This document shows, one piece after another, positions 25,676 through 34,368 of a DNA stretch of 64,000 nucleotides. Below the pieces are notes generated by a model. That model made no database searches. It saw nothing but the letters and a program-made list of their open reading frames with translations, and was not told the DNA's origin. The position numbers and the translations under genes were made by a program. Source of the DNA: Pseudomonas thivervalensis (GTDB lineage: Bacteria; Pseudomonadota; Gammaproteobacteria; Pseudomonadales; Pseudomonadaceae); NCBI RefSeq assembly GCF_001269655.1, contig NZ_LHVE01000004.1:179951-243950 (forward strand), read 5' to 3'. Position 1 is the stretch's first letter. Each line of letters starts with the position of its first letter.

Positions 25676-26707
25676 TCAGGTGCTTTCGCGCACCTTGAGC
25701 TCAAAGCCCATGTCCACCACCGGCTGGGCGATGCGGTTGCCGGCCATCAGCGTCAGCATCTGTTCGGCTGCGCGGCGGCCAATGGCTTCCCGTGGGGTGC
25801 TGATACTGCTCAGGCGCGGCACCATGTGGGCCGAGGCGGGCAGGTCGTTGAAGCCCAGGACCGAGACCTGCTCGGGGATCTTGATGCCGCAGCGCAGGGC
25901 CTCGAACAAGGCGCCGTGGGCCAGGTCGTCGTTACCGAAGAAAATCGCATCGACATCCGGGTGGCTGTCGAGCAATTGCAGGAACAATTCGCCACCCAGG
26001 CCCACCGACGATGGACGCGGGGTCAGCAGTTCCAGGTCCGGGTCATACAAACCGGCTTTCTGCAGGGCGCGGCGAAAGCCTTCGCCGCGCAGCAGGGTGC
26101 GTTGGTCCAGTTGCGCGCCGATGTAGGCCAGGCGCTTGCGCCCTTTGGAAATCAAGTGTTCGGCCGCCGTTTCGCCAGCCTTGAGCTGGGAAAAACCGAC
26201 GCAGTTGAGCCCGGCGCCGGGGTCCAGCTCCATCATGTACACGCAGGGAATGTTGCTGGCCTCGATCATGCGCCGGGCACTTTCGGTGCGGTCGAAACCG
26301 GTCAGCAGCAACCCCCGTGGCTGATAGGCCATGTAGTTGCGCAACAGGTCTTCTTCCTCGTCCCGGGAGTAGTGGTAGTTGCCGATCACCACTTCGAAGC
26401 CCTTGGGTCGCAGCACCCGATGAATGGCTTCCAGGGTGTCGATGAACAACAGGTTGGACAACGACGGCACCAGCACCACCACCGAATGGCTCTGGGCCGA
26501 AGCCAGGGCGCGGGCGGCAGGATTGACGACGTAGTTGAGCTCCACGGCGGCCTGGCGGACCTTTTCCACCAGATCCGAGGCGACGGTGCTGACGCCGCGC
26601 AGGGCACGGGAGGCGGTGATGGGGCTGACACCGGCCAGGCGTGCGACTTCGTTGAGCGTGGGGCGACCGGTGGTGCGAGTATTCTTATCGTTTTTAGGGA
26701 CGGTCAT
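25676..26707 (-). CDS. gntR: GntR, LacI-family gluconate repressor
   Basis: 343 aa. An N-terminal LacI-type HTH with hinge (GRPTLNEVARLAGVSPITASRALRGVSTVASDLVEKV, residues about 15-50) precedes a periplasmic-binding-protein-like ligand domain (VVVLVPSLSNLLF ... FFGNDDLAHGALFEAL). Next to gntK and gntP and divergent from them, it matches PA2320. Known GntR of this type releases DNA on binding gluconate or 6-phosphogluconate. Operator copies before its own gene as well as before gntK and gntP imply autoregulation. Confidence 0.93.
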   Translation of the reverse strand: MTVPKNDKNTRTTGRPTLNEVARLAGVSPITASRALRGVSTVASDLVEKVRQAAVELNYVVNPAARALASAQSHSVVVLVPSLSNLLFIDTLEAIHRVLRPKGFEVVIGNYHYSRDEEEDLLRNYMAYQPRGLLLTGFDRTESARRMIEASNIPCVYMMELDPGAGLNCVGFSQLKAGETAAEHLISKGRKRLAYIGAQLDQRTLLRGEGFRRALQKAGLYDPDLELLTPRPSSVGLGGELFLQLLDSHPDVDAIFFGNDDLAHGALFEALRCGIKIPEQVSVLGFNDLPASAHMVPRLSSISTPREAIGRRAAEQMLTLMAGNRIAQPVVDMGFELKVREST

Positions 26708-26741
26708 CAGGGTGGCTTGCCAAACAAAAATCAAGGTACTA

Positions 26742-26755
26742 AGGTAGCGCTGTCT
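26742..26755. promoter_or_regulatory. GntR operator, gntR-proximal
   Basis: AGGTAGCGCTGTCT, an imperfect palindrome around AGCGCT, 35 bases upstream of the gntR start. Identical 14-mer to the gntK-proximal copy. Confidence 0.75.
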
Positions 26756-26892
26756 CGACGCCGCTGCAAATGCGTGAACGGGGGTTGCCTGATCCCCCAT
26801 CCGTTGGCGTTGTGAACGAACATGCTGCAACCACAAAAATGACAAGAAGGCGTCGGCAACTTCTGCTTTTGCTGCGGTGTCATAACTGGCAA

Positions 26893-26906
26893 AGGTAGCG
26901 CTGTCT
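26893..26906. promoter_or_regulatory. GntR operator, gntK-proximal
   Basis: AGGTAGCGCTGTCT, 17 bases before the gntK start. Confidence 0.75.
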
Positions 26907-26923
26907 GCGCGCTGAGGTGTTAC

Positions 26924-27457
26924 ATGAACAATCCCATCACCGCCCTGGTCATCATGGGCGTTGCCGGTTGCGGCAAAACCTGCGTCAGCCAGGCCTTGTG
27001 CCAGTTGAGCGGCGCCACCGCCATCGAAGGCGACACGTTCCACCCCGCGGCCAACATCCAGAAGATGAGCGCCGGTATTCCCTTGAACGACGACGACCGT
27101 GCCGGCTGGCTCGACAGCCTGTGCGATGAGTTGCGCCGTGTCGACGCCACGGGCGAGCGCCCGGTGCTGACCTGCTCGGCCCTCAAGCACAGTTATCGCG
27201 AGCGTTTGCGCAGTGCCTTGCCCGGCCTGGGCTTCGTATTCCTTGAATTGACCCCAGAAGTGGCCGCCGACCGTGTTTCCCATCGTCCCGGCCATTTCAT
27301 GCCGTCGACCCTGATCGACAGCCAGTTCGCCACCCTTGAATCCCCTGTCGGCGAGCCCCTGACCCTGGCTCTGGACGCGTCCAGCCACAGCATCGACGAA
27401 CTGGCACGCCAGGCTTACGTCTGGTGGGTAGCCCACGGCTTGAAGCTTGCCAGCTGA
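26924..27457 (+). CDS. gntK: Gluconokinase
   Basis: Phosphorylates gluconate to 6-phosphogluconate, the entry of gluconate into the Entner-Doudoroff pathway. 177 aa with P-loop GVAGCGKT (residues 12-19), the GDTFHP substrate loop, ANIQKMSAGIPLNDDDRAGWL and the late SHRPGHFMPSTLIDSQFATLE segment, all classic for the GntK family. Between two GntR operators; gntP follows after 92 bases. Confidence 0.95.
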   Translation: MNNPITALVIMGVAGCGKTCVSQALCQLSGATAIEGDTFHPAANIQKMSAGIPLNDDDRAGWLDSLCDELRRVDATGERPVLTCSALKHSYRERLRSALPGLGFVFLELTPEVAADRVSHRPGHFMPSTLIDSQFATLESPVGEPLTLALDASSHSIDELARQAYVWWVAHGLKLAS

Positions 27458-27480
27458 GTTGCAAAAAATTTGCGTCAGAA

Positions 27481-27494
27481 AGATAGCGCTGTCC
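27481..27494. promoter_or_regulatory. GntR operator, gntP-proximal
   Basis: AGATAGCGCTGTCC, matching the other two copies at 12 of 14 positions, in the gntK-gntP gap 56 bases before the gntP start. Suggests a second controlled promoter for the permease. Confidence 0.7.
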
Positions 27495-27521
27495 CGACGG
27501 CCCATAAATAACTGCTTCAAT

Positions 27522-27532
27522 AACAACAACAA
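27522..27532 (+). promoter_or_regulatory. Candidate Hfq/Crc site before gntP
   Basis: AACAACAACAA, a textbook AANAANAA run, directly before the CAGGAG ribosome site of gntP. Confidence 0.6.
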
Positions 27533-27549
27533 ATCAGGAGACACCTTCC

Positions 27550-28902
27550 ATGTTCGGCATGTCCCACGAGACGTTCCTACTGCTTGATGCAGTGGTCACG
27601 GTGATCGGACTCATCGTCCTCATCACCAAGTTCAAATTCCACCCGTTCATTGCACTGACCATCGCCGCCGCGTTCCTCGGCCTGACGTCGGGCATGCCGA
27701 CCGGCACCATCATCAAGGCGTTCCAGGACGGCTTCGGTGGCGTGCTGGGCTTTGTCGGCATCATCCTGGCGCTGGGCACGATGCTCGGCAAAATGATGGC
27801 CGAGTCGGGCGGGGCCGATCAGATTGCCCAGACCCTGATCCGCGCCTTCGGCAAGGACAAGGTGCAATGGGCGATGATGTTCGCCGCGTTCCTGGTGGGC
27901 ATCCCGCTGTTCTTCGAAATCGGCTTCGTGCTGCTGATCCCGCTGGTATTCATCGTCGCGCGCCGCACCGGCGTGTCGATCATCAAGATCGGTATCCCGC
28001 TGCTGGCCGGCCTTTCCGCCGTCCACGGCCTGGTGCCACCGCACCCGGGGCCGCTGCTGGCGATTGGCATCTTTGGCGCTGACATCGGCAAGACCATTCT
28101 CTACGGCCTGATCGTCGCGCTGCCGACCGCCATCATTGCCGGGCCGATCTTCGGTACGTTCATTGCCAAGCACATCCCCGGCCATCCGAACCAGGAACTG
28201 GTGGATCAACTGGCCCGCGAGACGAACGCCGCCGAGTTGCCAAGCTTCAGCATCACCCTGATCACCGTGCTGTCGCCAGTGTTCCTGATGCTGCTCAAGA
28301 CCTTTGCTGACGTCGTGCTGCCGGACGGTAACCTCTTCCGCGTCTGGATGGACATGATCGGTCACCCGATCTCGGCCTTGCTGCTGGCGTTGCTGCTGTC
28401 GCTGTACACCTTTGGCTACAAGCAGGGCATCGGCTCCAGCCAGATGCTCAAATGGCTGGACGCAAGCCTGGCCCCGACTGCCGCGATCATCCTGATCATC
28501 GGTGCCGGTGGTGGCTTCAAGCAGATGCTGGTGACCAGTGGTGTGGGCGATGTGATCGGTCACATGGCGGTCAGCGCGCAGATCTCGCCGATTCTGTTGG
28601 CGTGGCTGGTGGCTGCGGTGATCCGCATCGCCACAGGCTCGGCGACGGTGGCGACCATTACCGGTGCAGGGATCGTGGTGCCGGTGGTGGGGATGATGCC
28701 GGGTGTGAACCGTGAGCTGCTGGTACTGGCGACCGGTGCCGGTTCGTTGATCCTGTCCCACGTCAACGATGCGGGCTTCTGGCTGGTCAAGCAGTACTTC
28801 AACATGACCGTGGCCGAAACCTTCAAGACCTGGACCGCGATGGAAACCATCCTGTCCGTGGTGGGGCTGATCTTCATCCTGCTGTTGTCGCTGGTGATCT
28901 AA
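27550..28902 (+). CDS. gntP: Gluconate:H+ symporter
   Basis: 450-aa GntP-family permease with about 12-14 membrane helices. Family blocks are KMMAESGGADQIAQTLI, GIPLFFEIGFVLLIPLVFIVAR, GLSAVHGLVPPHPGPLLAIG and the C-terminal GSATVATITGAGIVVPVVG and ILSHVNDAGFWLVKQYF. It imports gluconate made periplasmically from glucose. The GGAG site before ATG and the upstream operator and A-rich motif point to induction by gluconate and catabolite repression. Corresponds to PA2322 (also called gntT or gnuT). Confidence 0.94.
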   Translation: MFGMSHETFLLLDAVVTVIGLIVLITKFKFHPFIALTIAAAFLGLTSGMPTGTIIKAFQDGFGGVLGFVGIILALGTMLGKMMAESGGADQIAQTLIRAFGKDKVQWAMMFAAFLVGIPLFFEIGFVLLIPLVFIVARRTGVSIIKIGIPLLAGLSAVHGLVPPHPGPLLAIGIFGADIGKTILYGLIVALPTAIIAGPIFGTFIAKHIPGHPNQELVDQLARETNAAELPSFSITLITVLSPVFLMLLKTFADVVLPDGNLFRVWMDMIGHPISALLLALLLSLYTFGYKQGIGSSQMLKWLDASLAPTAAIILIIGAGGGFKQMLVTSGVGDVIGHMAVSAQISPILLAWLVAAVIRIATGSATVATITGAGIVVPVVGMMPGVNRELLVLATGAGSLILSHVNDAGFWLVKQYFNMTVAETFKTWTAMETILSVVGLIFILLLSLVI

Positions 28903-28919
28903 GAACACCCTGGACTAAC

Positions 28920-29046
28920 TGTGGCGAGGGAGCTTGCTCCCGCTGGGCCGCGAAGCGGCCCCAATCCAGTCAACTCCGACTCATAGAGTGAGGCGACCGG
29001 TTTGCGACTGCTTCGCAGTCGAGCGGGAGCAAGCTCCCTCGCCACA
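28920..29046. repeat. REP inverted element, GTGGCGAGGGAGC type
   Basis: TGTGGCGAGGGAGCTTGCTC...GAGCAAGCTCCCTCGCCACA arms, with a GCGAAGC loop module, filling the gap between the convergent gntP and alaC genes. Confidence 0.8.
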
Positions 29047-29063
29047 GAGGTTGTGGTTGGCTG

Positions 29064-30275
29064 TCAGGCTTTGCCGGTCAACCCATCCGCCCGAAACATC
29101 CCACGGATCCCCCGCACGGCCTGGCGAATCCGGTCCTGGTTCTCGATCAGCGCAAAGCGCACGTGATCATCCCCATATTCCCCGAACCCCACCCCCGGTG
29201 AGACGCATACCTTGGCTTCGGCCAACAGCTTCTTGGCAAACTCCAATGAACCCAAGTGGGCATAGGCGTCGGGAATCTTCGCCCAGACGTACATCGATGC
29301 CTTGGGGTTTTCCACCATCCAGCCCAGCTCATGCAGGCCTTTGACCAGCACATTGCGGCGCTGGCGGTACTGCTCGGCGATGTCGCGCACGCATTGCTGG
29401 TCGCCTTCAAGGGCGGCGATGGCGGCCACTTGCAGCGGGGTGAAGGTGCCGTAGTCGTGGTAGCTCTTGATCCGCGCCAGGGCGCTGACCAATTCCGGGT
29501 TGCCCACCATGAAACCGATGCGCCAGCCGGCCATGTTGTAGCTCTTGGACAGGGTGAAAAATTCCACCGCGATGTCTTTCGCGCCAGGCACCTGCATGAT
29601 CGACGGGGCTTTCCAGCCGTCATAGACGATGTCGGCGTAGGCCAGGTCGTGGATCACCAGCACGTCGTATTGCTTGGCGAGGGCGATGACCCGCTCGAAG
29701 AAGTCCAGCTCCACGCACTGGGCAGTGGGGTTGGACGGAAAACCCAGGATCATCATCTTCGGCTTGGGAATCGAGCCGCGAATGGCCCGCTCCAGCTCGT
29801 CGAAGAAATCCACACCTGGCACCAGCGGCACCGAACGCACCTGGGCGCCGGCGATCACCGCGCCGTAGATGTGGATCGGATAGCTGGGGTTGGGCACCAG
29901 CACCGTGTCGCCCTGGTCCAGGGTGGCCAGCATCAGGTGTGCCAGGCCTTCCTTGGAACCGATGGTGACGATGGCTTCGCTTTCCGGGTCGATGTCCACT
30001 TCATAGCGGTCCTTGTACCAGCGCGAAATGGCGCGGCGCAGGCGCGGGATGCCTTTGGACGTGGAGTAGCCATGGGTGTCTTCACGCTGGGCGACGGTGA
30101 CCAGTTTCTCCACGATGTGTGGGGGCGTGGCGCCGTCGGGGTTACCCATGCTCAAGTCGATGATGTCTTCGCCGCGCCGACGCGCAGCCATCTTCAGCTC
30201 GGCAGTGATATTGAATACGTACGGGGGGAGTCGATCGATGCGCGCAAAGCGGCGCGGCGAACCTTGTTCGGCCAT
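29064..30275 (-). CDS. alaC: Alanine transaminase AlaC
   Basis: 403-aa class I aminotransferase: converts pyruvate and glutamate to alanine and 2-oxoglutarate. Motifs are [15 protein letters not shown] near the N-terminus, [24 protein letters not shown] and the PLP lysine in [19 protein letters not shown]-terminal arginine for the substrate carboxylate lies in HVRFALIEN. The [21 protein letters not shown] start is the family N-terminus; the longer open frame upstream covers the divergent promoter. Some pseudomonad copies are annotated simply as aminotransferases, so specificity is moderately certain. Confidence 0.85.
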   Translation of the reverse strand: MAEQGSPRRFARIDRLPPYVFNITAELKMAARRRGEDIIDLSMGNPDGATPPHIVEKLVTVAQREDTHGYSTSKGIPRLRRAISRWYKDRYEVDIDPESEAIVTIGSKEGLAHLMLATLDQGDTVLVPNPSYPIHIYGAVIAGAQVRSVPLVPGVDFFDELERAIRGSIPKPKMMILGFPSNPTAQCVELDFFERVIALAKQYDVLVIHDLAYADIVYDGWKAPSIMQVPGAKDIAVEFFTLSKSYNMAGWRIGFMVGNPELVSALARIKSYHDYGTFTPLQVAAIAALEGDQQCVRDIAEQYRQRRNVLVKGLHELGWMVENPKASMYVWAKIPDAYAHLGSLEFAKKLLAEAKVCVSPGVGFGEYGDDHVRFALIENQDRIRQAVRGIRGMFRADGLTGKA

Positions 30276-30479
30276 TGTTGCCTCGAGATACGTGAGCGCC
30301 CGGAACCGTCCGAGCGACGTTGGCCACTGCGGTGGCCTGCGGCGCAAGATAAGGGGGCTGATGGCCAATTGTCCAGTAGCGGCGCGCAACTATTTTCGAC
30401 GACACTGTCGCCCTTGCCACGCAGCCATCAACGGCAGCTGCGGGCAATTGATTCGCCGCACCCCAATCGAACGGAATGA

Positions 30480-31145
30480 ATGATGGAATTTTCCAGCGGT
30501 TTCCTGCTGAGCCTCTCCCTGTGCCTGGACATTGGCGTGGCCAATATCGCGATGATCACCCTGGCGATGCAGCGCGGCTATTTCCAGGGTTTCGCCCTGG
30601 GCCTGGGCACCTGCGTGGGCGACCTGGTCTATGCCGTCCTGGCCCTGGCCGGCATGACCGTACTGCTGCAATACGAGGCGGTGCGCTGGGTGCTGTGGGT
30701 TGGCGGTTCGGTGCTGTTGCTGTATTTCGCGGCGAAGATGATCCACTCGGCGATCTATCACAGCGCGGTGCTGGCCGAGGCGGGCGAGGTGCAGGGCAAC
30801 TCTTCGCGCCAGGAGTTTTTCCGGGGAATTTTCCTGGCCATGTCATCGCCCAGCGCCATCCTCTGGTTTGCGGCGGTGGGCGGCACGCTGATCGCTCGTT
30901 CGGGCGGCGGAACCTTGCTCAGCTCGGCGCTGTTCCTCAGTGGTTTTCTCTGCGCCGGGCTGCTGTGGTGTGCGGCCCTGTGCCTGGCGGCGACCCAGGG
31001 CGGCAAACTGTTGGGGGATAAACTGTTGCGTTATTCCTATTGGGCATCCGCAGCGATCTTCTGCTATTTCGCGGTGTACGTGATCGTTTCTGGCTACAAC
31101 GAGTTTGTAGGGAAAGCCGTCAACGGCGCCCTGCCGGGCATCTGA
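30480..31145 (+). CDS. LysE/RhtB-family amino-acid exporter
   Basis: 221 aa with six membrane helices of the LysE superfamily. The N-terminal block LSLCLDIGVANIAMITLAMQRGYFQGFALGLGTCVGDL is characteristic, with Asp-Ile-Gly in place of the usual Pro-Gly-P. SSPSAILWFAAVGG corresponds to the fourth helix. Two ATG codons (30480 and 30483) are possible starts. Divergent from alaC. The exported compound is unknown. Confidence 0.82.
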   Translation: MMEFSSGFLLSLSLCLDIGVANIAMITLAMQRGYFQGFALGLGTCVGDLVYAVLALAGMTVLLQYEAVRWVLWVGGSVLLLYFAAKMIHSAIYHSAVLAEAGEVQGNSSRQEFFRGIFLAMSSPSAILWFAAVGGTLIARSGGGTLLSSALFLSGFLCAGLLWCAALCLAATQGGKLLGDKLLRYSYWASAAIFCYFAVYVIVSGYNEFVGKAVNGALPGI

Positions 31146-31225
31146 CAAGCGAAACGGCCCTGGCAATTACGGTTTGGCTTCTATACTGCCAAACCCGACT
31201 TCACGTTTTGCCGGAGTGTTGCCGC

Positions 31226-31714
31226 ATGGAAAAGCCCAAACGCGATTACACAGCCGTACCACGCTTTGAACAGGGACGTTTTCAGCTCATCGCCGGCTTT
31301 GGGGCCCGGTTTACCCCGGAAACCGCCCTAGACATCCCTTTGCTCTGGGAAAAGTTCCTGCCCTGGCTCGGCAAGGTGCCAGGGCAGAAAGATGAAGTGA
31401 CCTACGGTGTGTGTTGCAACCCGGACGGGAAGGGTGGGTTCGAATATATCGCTGGCGTGGAGATCAGCCGGCTCGACGATTTGACGGAACAATACCGCTG
31501 GATCGAAATCCAGCCAGGGTATTACGCGGTCTTCGAACACAAAGGGCCGTTGAAACAACTGCCGGACACGTTCCAATACATCTGGAACGAGTGGCTGCCG
31601 CATTCCGGCCACGAAGCGGCCGAGCTGCCGGAGTTCGAGCGCTATAGCGAAGATTTCAACCCCAGGACCGGCCAAGGGACCCTGGAAATCTGGATCCCGC
31701 TCAAGCCGAGCTGA
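31226..31714 (+). CDS. GyrI-like / AraC effector-binding-domain protein
   Basis: 162-aa stand-alone GyrI-like small-molecule binding domain. Typical blocks are IPLLWEKFLPWLG, VTYGVCCNPDGKGGFEYIAGVEIS, PGYYAVFEHKGPLKQLPDTFQYIWNEWLP and the C-terminal GTLEIWIPLKP strand. No DNA-binding domain is present, so it is not itself a regulator by sequence; such proteins bind or hydrolyse diverse ligands. It is separated from the LysE-type gene by 80 bases. Confidence 0.8.
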   Translation: MEKPKRDYTAVPRFEQGRFQLIAGFGARFTPETALDIPLLWEKFLPWLGKVPGQKDEVTYGVCCNPDGKGGFEYIAGVEISRLDDLTEQYRWIEIQPGYYAVFEHKGPLKQLPDTFQYIWNEWLPHSGHEAAELPEFERYSEDFNPRTGQGTLEIWIPLKPS

Positions 31715-31749
31715 TCGAGGCTCACCCGGCAGCAGCTTCCAATGCTTGA

Positions 31750-32358
31750 TCAGTACAAACTGGCCTGCACCCGCGCAGGCGCTTCACGGTCATAAGTCTC
31801 GGCATCGAACTGTCCATCATTCAAGCGCTTGTGGATCGCTCCGGCGCTTGGCAGGGCCGAGCGCTCGAGGTGGTGGGCCGGGTTCCACAGGTCTGAACGC
31901 ACGATGGCTTTGGCACAGTGAAAAAATGCCGCTTCGACCGTCACCAGCAGCACCGTGCGAGCCGGCTTGCCGTTGACCGCAAAGCGCTCCAGCAGGGCCG
32001 GTTCGGCGCTGATGCGGGCGGTGCCGTTGACCCGCAGGGTCTCGCCAATACCTGGAATGAGGAACAGCAGCGATACCCGTGGATCGTGCAGAACGTTGCG
32101 CAGCGTGTCGATGCGGTTGTTGCCGGGGCGATCCGGCAAGGCCAGGGTGCGCTCGTCGAGGATCTGCACGAAACCCGGCATATCGCCCCGTGGCGAGCTA
32201 TCGAGGCCGTCGGGCCCTGCCGAACCGATGACCACCAGCGGCGAGGCCCGGACCATGGCCTGATAATCCTCGTTCAGGAACGGGATCTGTTTACGCACTG
32301 CCCGTTCGTGGGGCTGGCCATAGAGGGCTTCCAACTGTTCAATCGACGTCAACATCAT
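31750..32358 (-). CDS. Pyridoxamine 5'-phosphate oxidase-like flavoprotein
   Basis: 202-aa split-barrel FMN protein. Visible are SPLVVIGSAGPDGLDSSPRGDMPGFVQILDERTLALPDRPGNNR (FMN region) and SLLFLIPGIGETLRVNGTARIS, the pattern of MSMEG_1061-type FMN-binding proteins. It is followed on the same strand by nothing within 1.4 kb and preceded by a GNAT gene 32 bases upstream, so the two may form a small operon. Substrate unknown. Confidence 0.82.
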   Translation of the reverse strand: MMLTSIEQLEALYGQPHERAVRKQIPFLNEDYQAMVRASPLVVIGSAGPDGLDSSPRGDMPGFVQILDERTLALPDRPGNNRIDTLRNVLHDPRVSLLFLIPGIGETLRVNGTARISAEPALLERFAVNGKPARTVLLVTVEAAFFHCAKAIVRSDLWNPAHHLERSALPSAGAIHKRLNDGQFDAETYDREAPARVQASLY

Positions 32359-32390
32359 TCATTCATCCTGAGTCTGTGGGGCAAGGTCCA

Positions 32391-32888
32391 TCAGAACAGC
32401 AATCCCATCCGCCGCTCATAACCGATGCGGCCCTTGTAGGCTTCGCCACTGTCGACCCAGCCCATCCGGGTGTACAGGCCGATGGCCGAATCGTTGTCGG
32501 CATCGACCGAGAGCTCCAGCCCGCGAATCTCCGGCCAGGTGGCTTGCGCCACGGTGGGCAGCGCCTGCAGGCACGCCTTGCCATAACCTTTGCCCTGGGC
32601 CCGGTGGTCGACTTGCAGGGCATGCAGGGTGGCGCTGTGTTCGTTGGCCCAGGCGGGCAGTACCGGCGGGCGCTTGAGCAGCAGGAAGGCCACCGGTACC
32701 TCCTCAGCCAGTAACGCAAAGCCTTTGACCCCGAGGCAGGGCTTGGACAGCAGCGTGTGCAGGGCGCCGTGGATATCACCGGCGAACTTGATCTGTTCGG
32801 GGTGGATTTCGATGGCGGTGACCTGTTCCCGTTGCAGCGGGGTCAGGTCTTCGTAGGGGACGAGCTGAGCGGTCACAAAAACATCCAT
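32391..32888 (-). CDS. GNAT-family acetyltransferase
   Basis: 165 aa. The acetyl-CoA loop is QVDHRAQGKGYGKACLQAL (R-x-x-G-x-G-K-A pattern) and the C-terminal strand/helix is NDSAIGLYTRMGWVDSGEAYKGR. Substrate unknown; upstream of, and probably cotranscribed with, the PPOX flavoprotein gene. Divergent from the NTF2-like gene of the sigma-factor cluster. Confidence 0.82.
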   Translation of the reverse strand: MDVFVTAQLVPYEDLTPLQREQVTAIEIHPEQIKFAGDIHGALHTLLSKPCLGVKGFALLAEEVPVAFLLLKRPPVLPAWANEHSATLHALQVDHRAQGKGYGKACLQALPTVAQATWPEIRGLELSVDADNDSAIGLYTRMGWVDSGEAYKGRIGYERRMGLLF

Positions 32889-32953
32889 TGTTTGCCGGCA
32901 AAATGAGAACTGGATTCTAGCGAATTTTTTTCTTTGAATTATTTTTGTTGGAT

Positions 32954-32980
32954 TGTCGATTCACTGTTTCTCCAAACGAC
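32954..32980 (+). promoter_or_regulatory. Candidate ECF42-type promoter
   Basis: TGTCGA, 17 bases, then CGAC, about 40 bases upstream of the first gene of the sigma-factor cluster. The -35 TGTCGA and a CGA-containing -10 are the pattern reported for ECF42 sigma factors in Streptomyces. Autoregulation is inferred. Confidence 0.5.
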
Positions 32981-33017
32981 AAAGGGTGTCTTCAACAAAA
33001 AACTGCGGAGAATCACC

Positions 33018-33452
33018 ATGAATACCCAAGCCACTGAACGCGAAATCCAGGCCCTGATCGACACGTATCGCCAGGCCGTGATGACCAAGGACGTTGAAAA
33101 GGTCATGGCGCTCTATGATGAGGATATTGTCTCGTTCGATGCCATTCAGGCCTTGCAATTCAAGGGCAAGACCGCCTACCGGGCCCATTGGCAAGCCTGC
33201 ATGGAGATGTGCCCCGGCCCACACAAATTCGACTTTCATCAGGTCAAGATCACCCCGGCCGACAATATCGCCTTTGCCCACTGGCTGGCCTATTGCGGCG
33301 GCACCAACGAAAAAGGCGAGGAGCAGGCCTGCTGGATGCGCGTGACGGCCTGCTACCAGCGCGTGGCCGGACAATGGCGGATCGTCCATGAACATTGGTC
33401 CGCCCCGTTCGACCCGATGGCCGGGACGGCGCTGTTCGACCTGCAACCCTGA
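33018..33452 (+). CDS. NTF2-like (SnoaL/DUF4440) protein
   Basis: 144-aa cystatin-like cone fold protein: IQALIDTYRQAVMTKDVEKVMALYDEDIVSFDAI at the start and ACYQRVAGQWRIVHEHWSAPFDP at the end are typical of YybH/DUF4440 proteins. The fold serves hydrolases, isomerases and binding proteins, so the function is open. GGAG precedes the ATG. First gene of a cluster that continues with YciI, SRPBCC and sigma factor genes, with the candidate ECF promoter directly upstream. Confidence 0.82.
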   Translation: MNTQATEREIQALIDTYRQAVMTKDVEKVMALYDEDIVSFDAIQALQFKGKTAYRAHWQACMEMCPGPHKFDFHQVKITPADNIAFAHWLAYCGGTNEKGEEQACWMRVTACYQRVAGQWRIVHEHWSAPFDPMAGTALFDLQP

Positions 33453-33519
33453 TCGTCGGTTTTTTCGCCGAGCGTCATTCTGCCGTCCATAGTTGATCAG
33501 TCCGATCACGGAGCTTTCC

Positions 33520-33864
33520 ATGAAGTACCTATGCCTGGTGTATAGCAACGAACACACGCTGCACAACTCGCCCGACAGCCCGGAGGACGCCGAGTGCATG
33601 GCCTATGCCGAATCCATCCAGGGCAGCGGGCGCATGATTGCCGCCGAGGCCCTGGAGTCGGTACAGACCGCCACCACGGTACGCATGCGCGGCGGCAAGC
33701 TGTCGATCACTGACGGCCCGTTCGCCGAAACCAAGGAGCAACTGGCGGGCTTCTACCTGATCGACGCCAAGGACCTCAATGAAGCCATCCAGGTCGCCGG
33801 CAACATTCCGGCGGCCCGGGTCGGCTGCGTTGAAGTCCGACCGGTACGCCAACTGAACCCCTGA
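33520..33864 (+). CDS. YciI/DGPF-domain protein
   Basis: 114 aa of the YCII-related family with the eponymous DGPFAETKEQLAGFYLID block (residues about 66-83) and MKYLCLVY start. DGPF proteins are the hallmark neighbours of ECF42 sigma factors. The start has CGGAG upstream; 9 codons of in-frame extension exist but lack a ribosome site. Enzymatic function unknown; the fold is a ferredoxin-like alpha/beta barrel dimer. Confidence 0.88.
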   Translation: MKYLCLVYSNEHTLHNSPDSPEDAECMAYAESIQGSGRMIAAEALESVQTATTVRMRGGKLSITDGPFAETKEQLAGFYLIDAKDLNEAIQVAGNIPAARVGCVEVRPVRQLNP

Positions 33865-33891
33865 ACAACAAGCACAAACAGGATGTCATTC

Positions 33892-34368
33892 ATGAACCTC
33901 ACAACTGCCCCTTACGCGTTATCCATCAGCCGGGTGATCGACGCCCCGCGCCAGAAGATCTTCCGCGCCTGGACCGAGCCGGCCTTGCTGACGCAATGGT
34001 GGGGCCCCCACGGCATGACCACGCCGGAGTGCGACATGGACCTGTGGGTCGGCGGTCAGTTTCGCACCTTGATGCGCGCCCCCGACGGCAGTGAATACCC
34101 GACCATGGGCGTGTTCCTGGAAATTCTCGCGCCGCAGCGCCTGGTGTTCACCGATGCGTTCCTGCCCGGCTGGATCCCCTCTGGCAAGGCCTTCATGACC
34201 GCCGAAGTGCTGCTGGAGGAGGTGGACGGCAAAACCCGTTACACCGCCCGTGCGCTGCACTGGAGCGAGGAGGATCGCCAGGCACACGAAGCCATGGGCT
34301 TCCATGAGGGCTGGGGCGAGAGCCTGGACCGGCTTGAAGCGCTGGTTACCCGGGGCATGCCCGACTGA
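33892..34368 (+). CDS. SRPBCC (AHSA1-type) protein
   Basis: 158-aa START-like hydrophobic-pocket protein: SRVIDAPRQKIFRAWTEPALLTQWWGPHGMTTPECDMD at the N-terminus and an EGWGESLDRLEAL C-terminal helix. The second ATG is preferred since AGGA is 8 bases before it; an ATG three codons earlier would overlap that site. The stop overlaps the sigma factor start by one base (TGATG), indicating coupling. The ligand is unknown. Confidence 0.85.
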   Translation: MNLTTAPYALSISRVIDAPRQKIFRAWTEPALLTQWWGPHGMTTPECDMDLWVGGQFRTLMRAPDGSEYPTMGVFLEILAPQRLVFTDAFLPGWIPSGKAFMTAEVLLEEVDGKTRYTARALHWSEEDRQAHEAMGFHEGWGESLDRLEALVTRGMPD

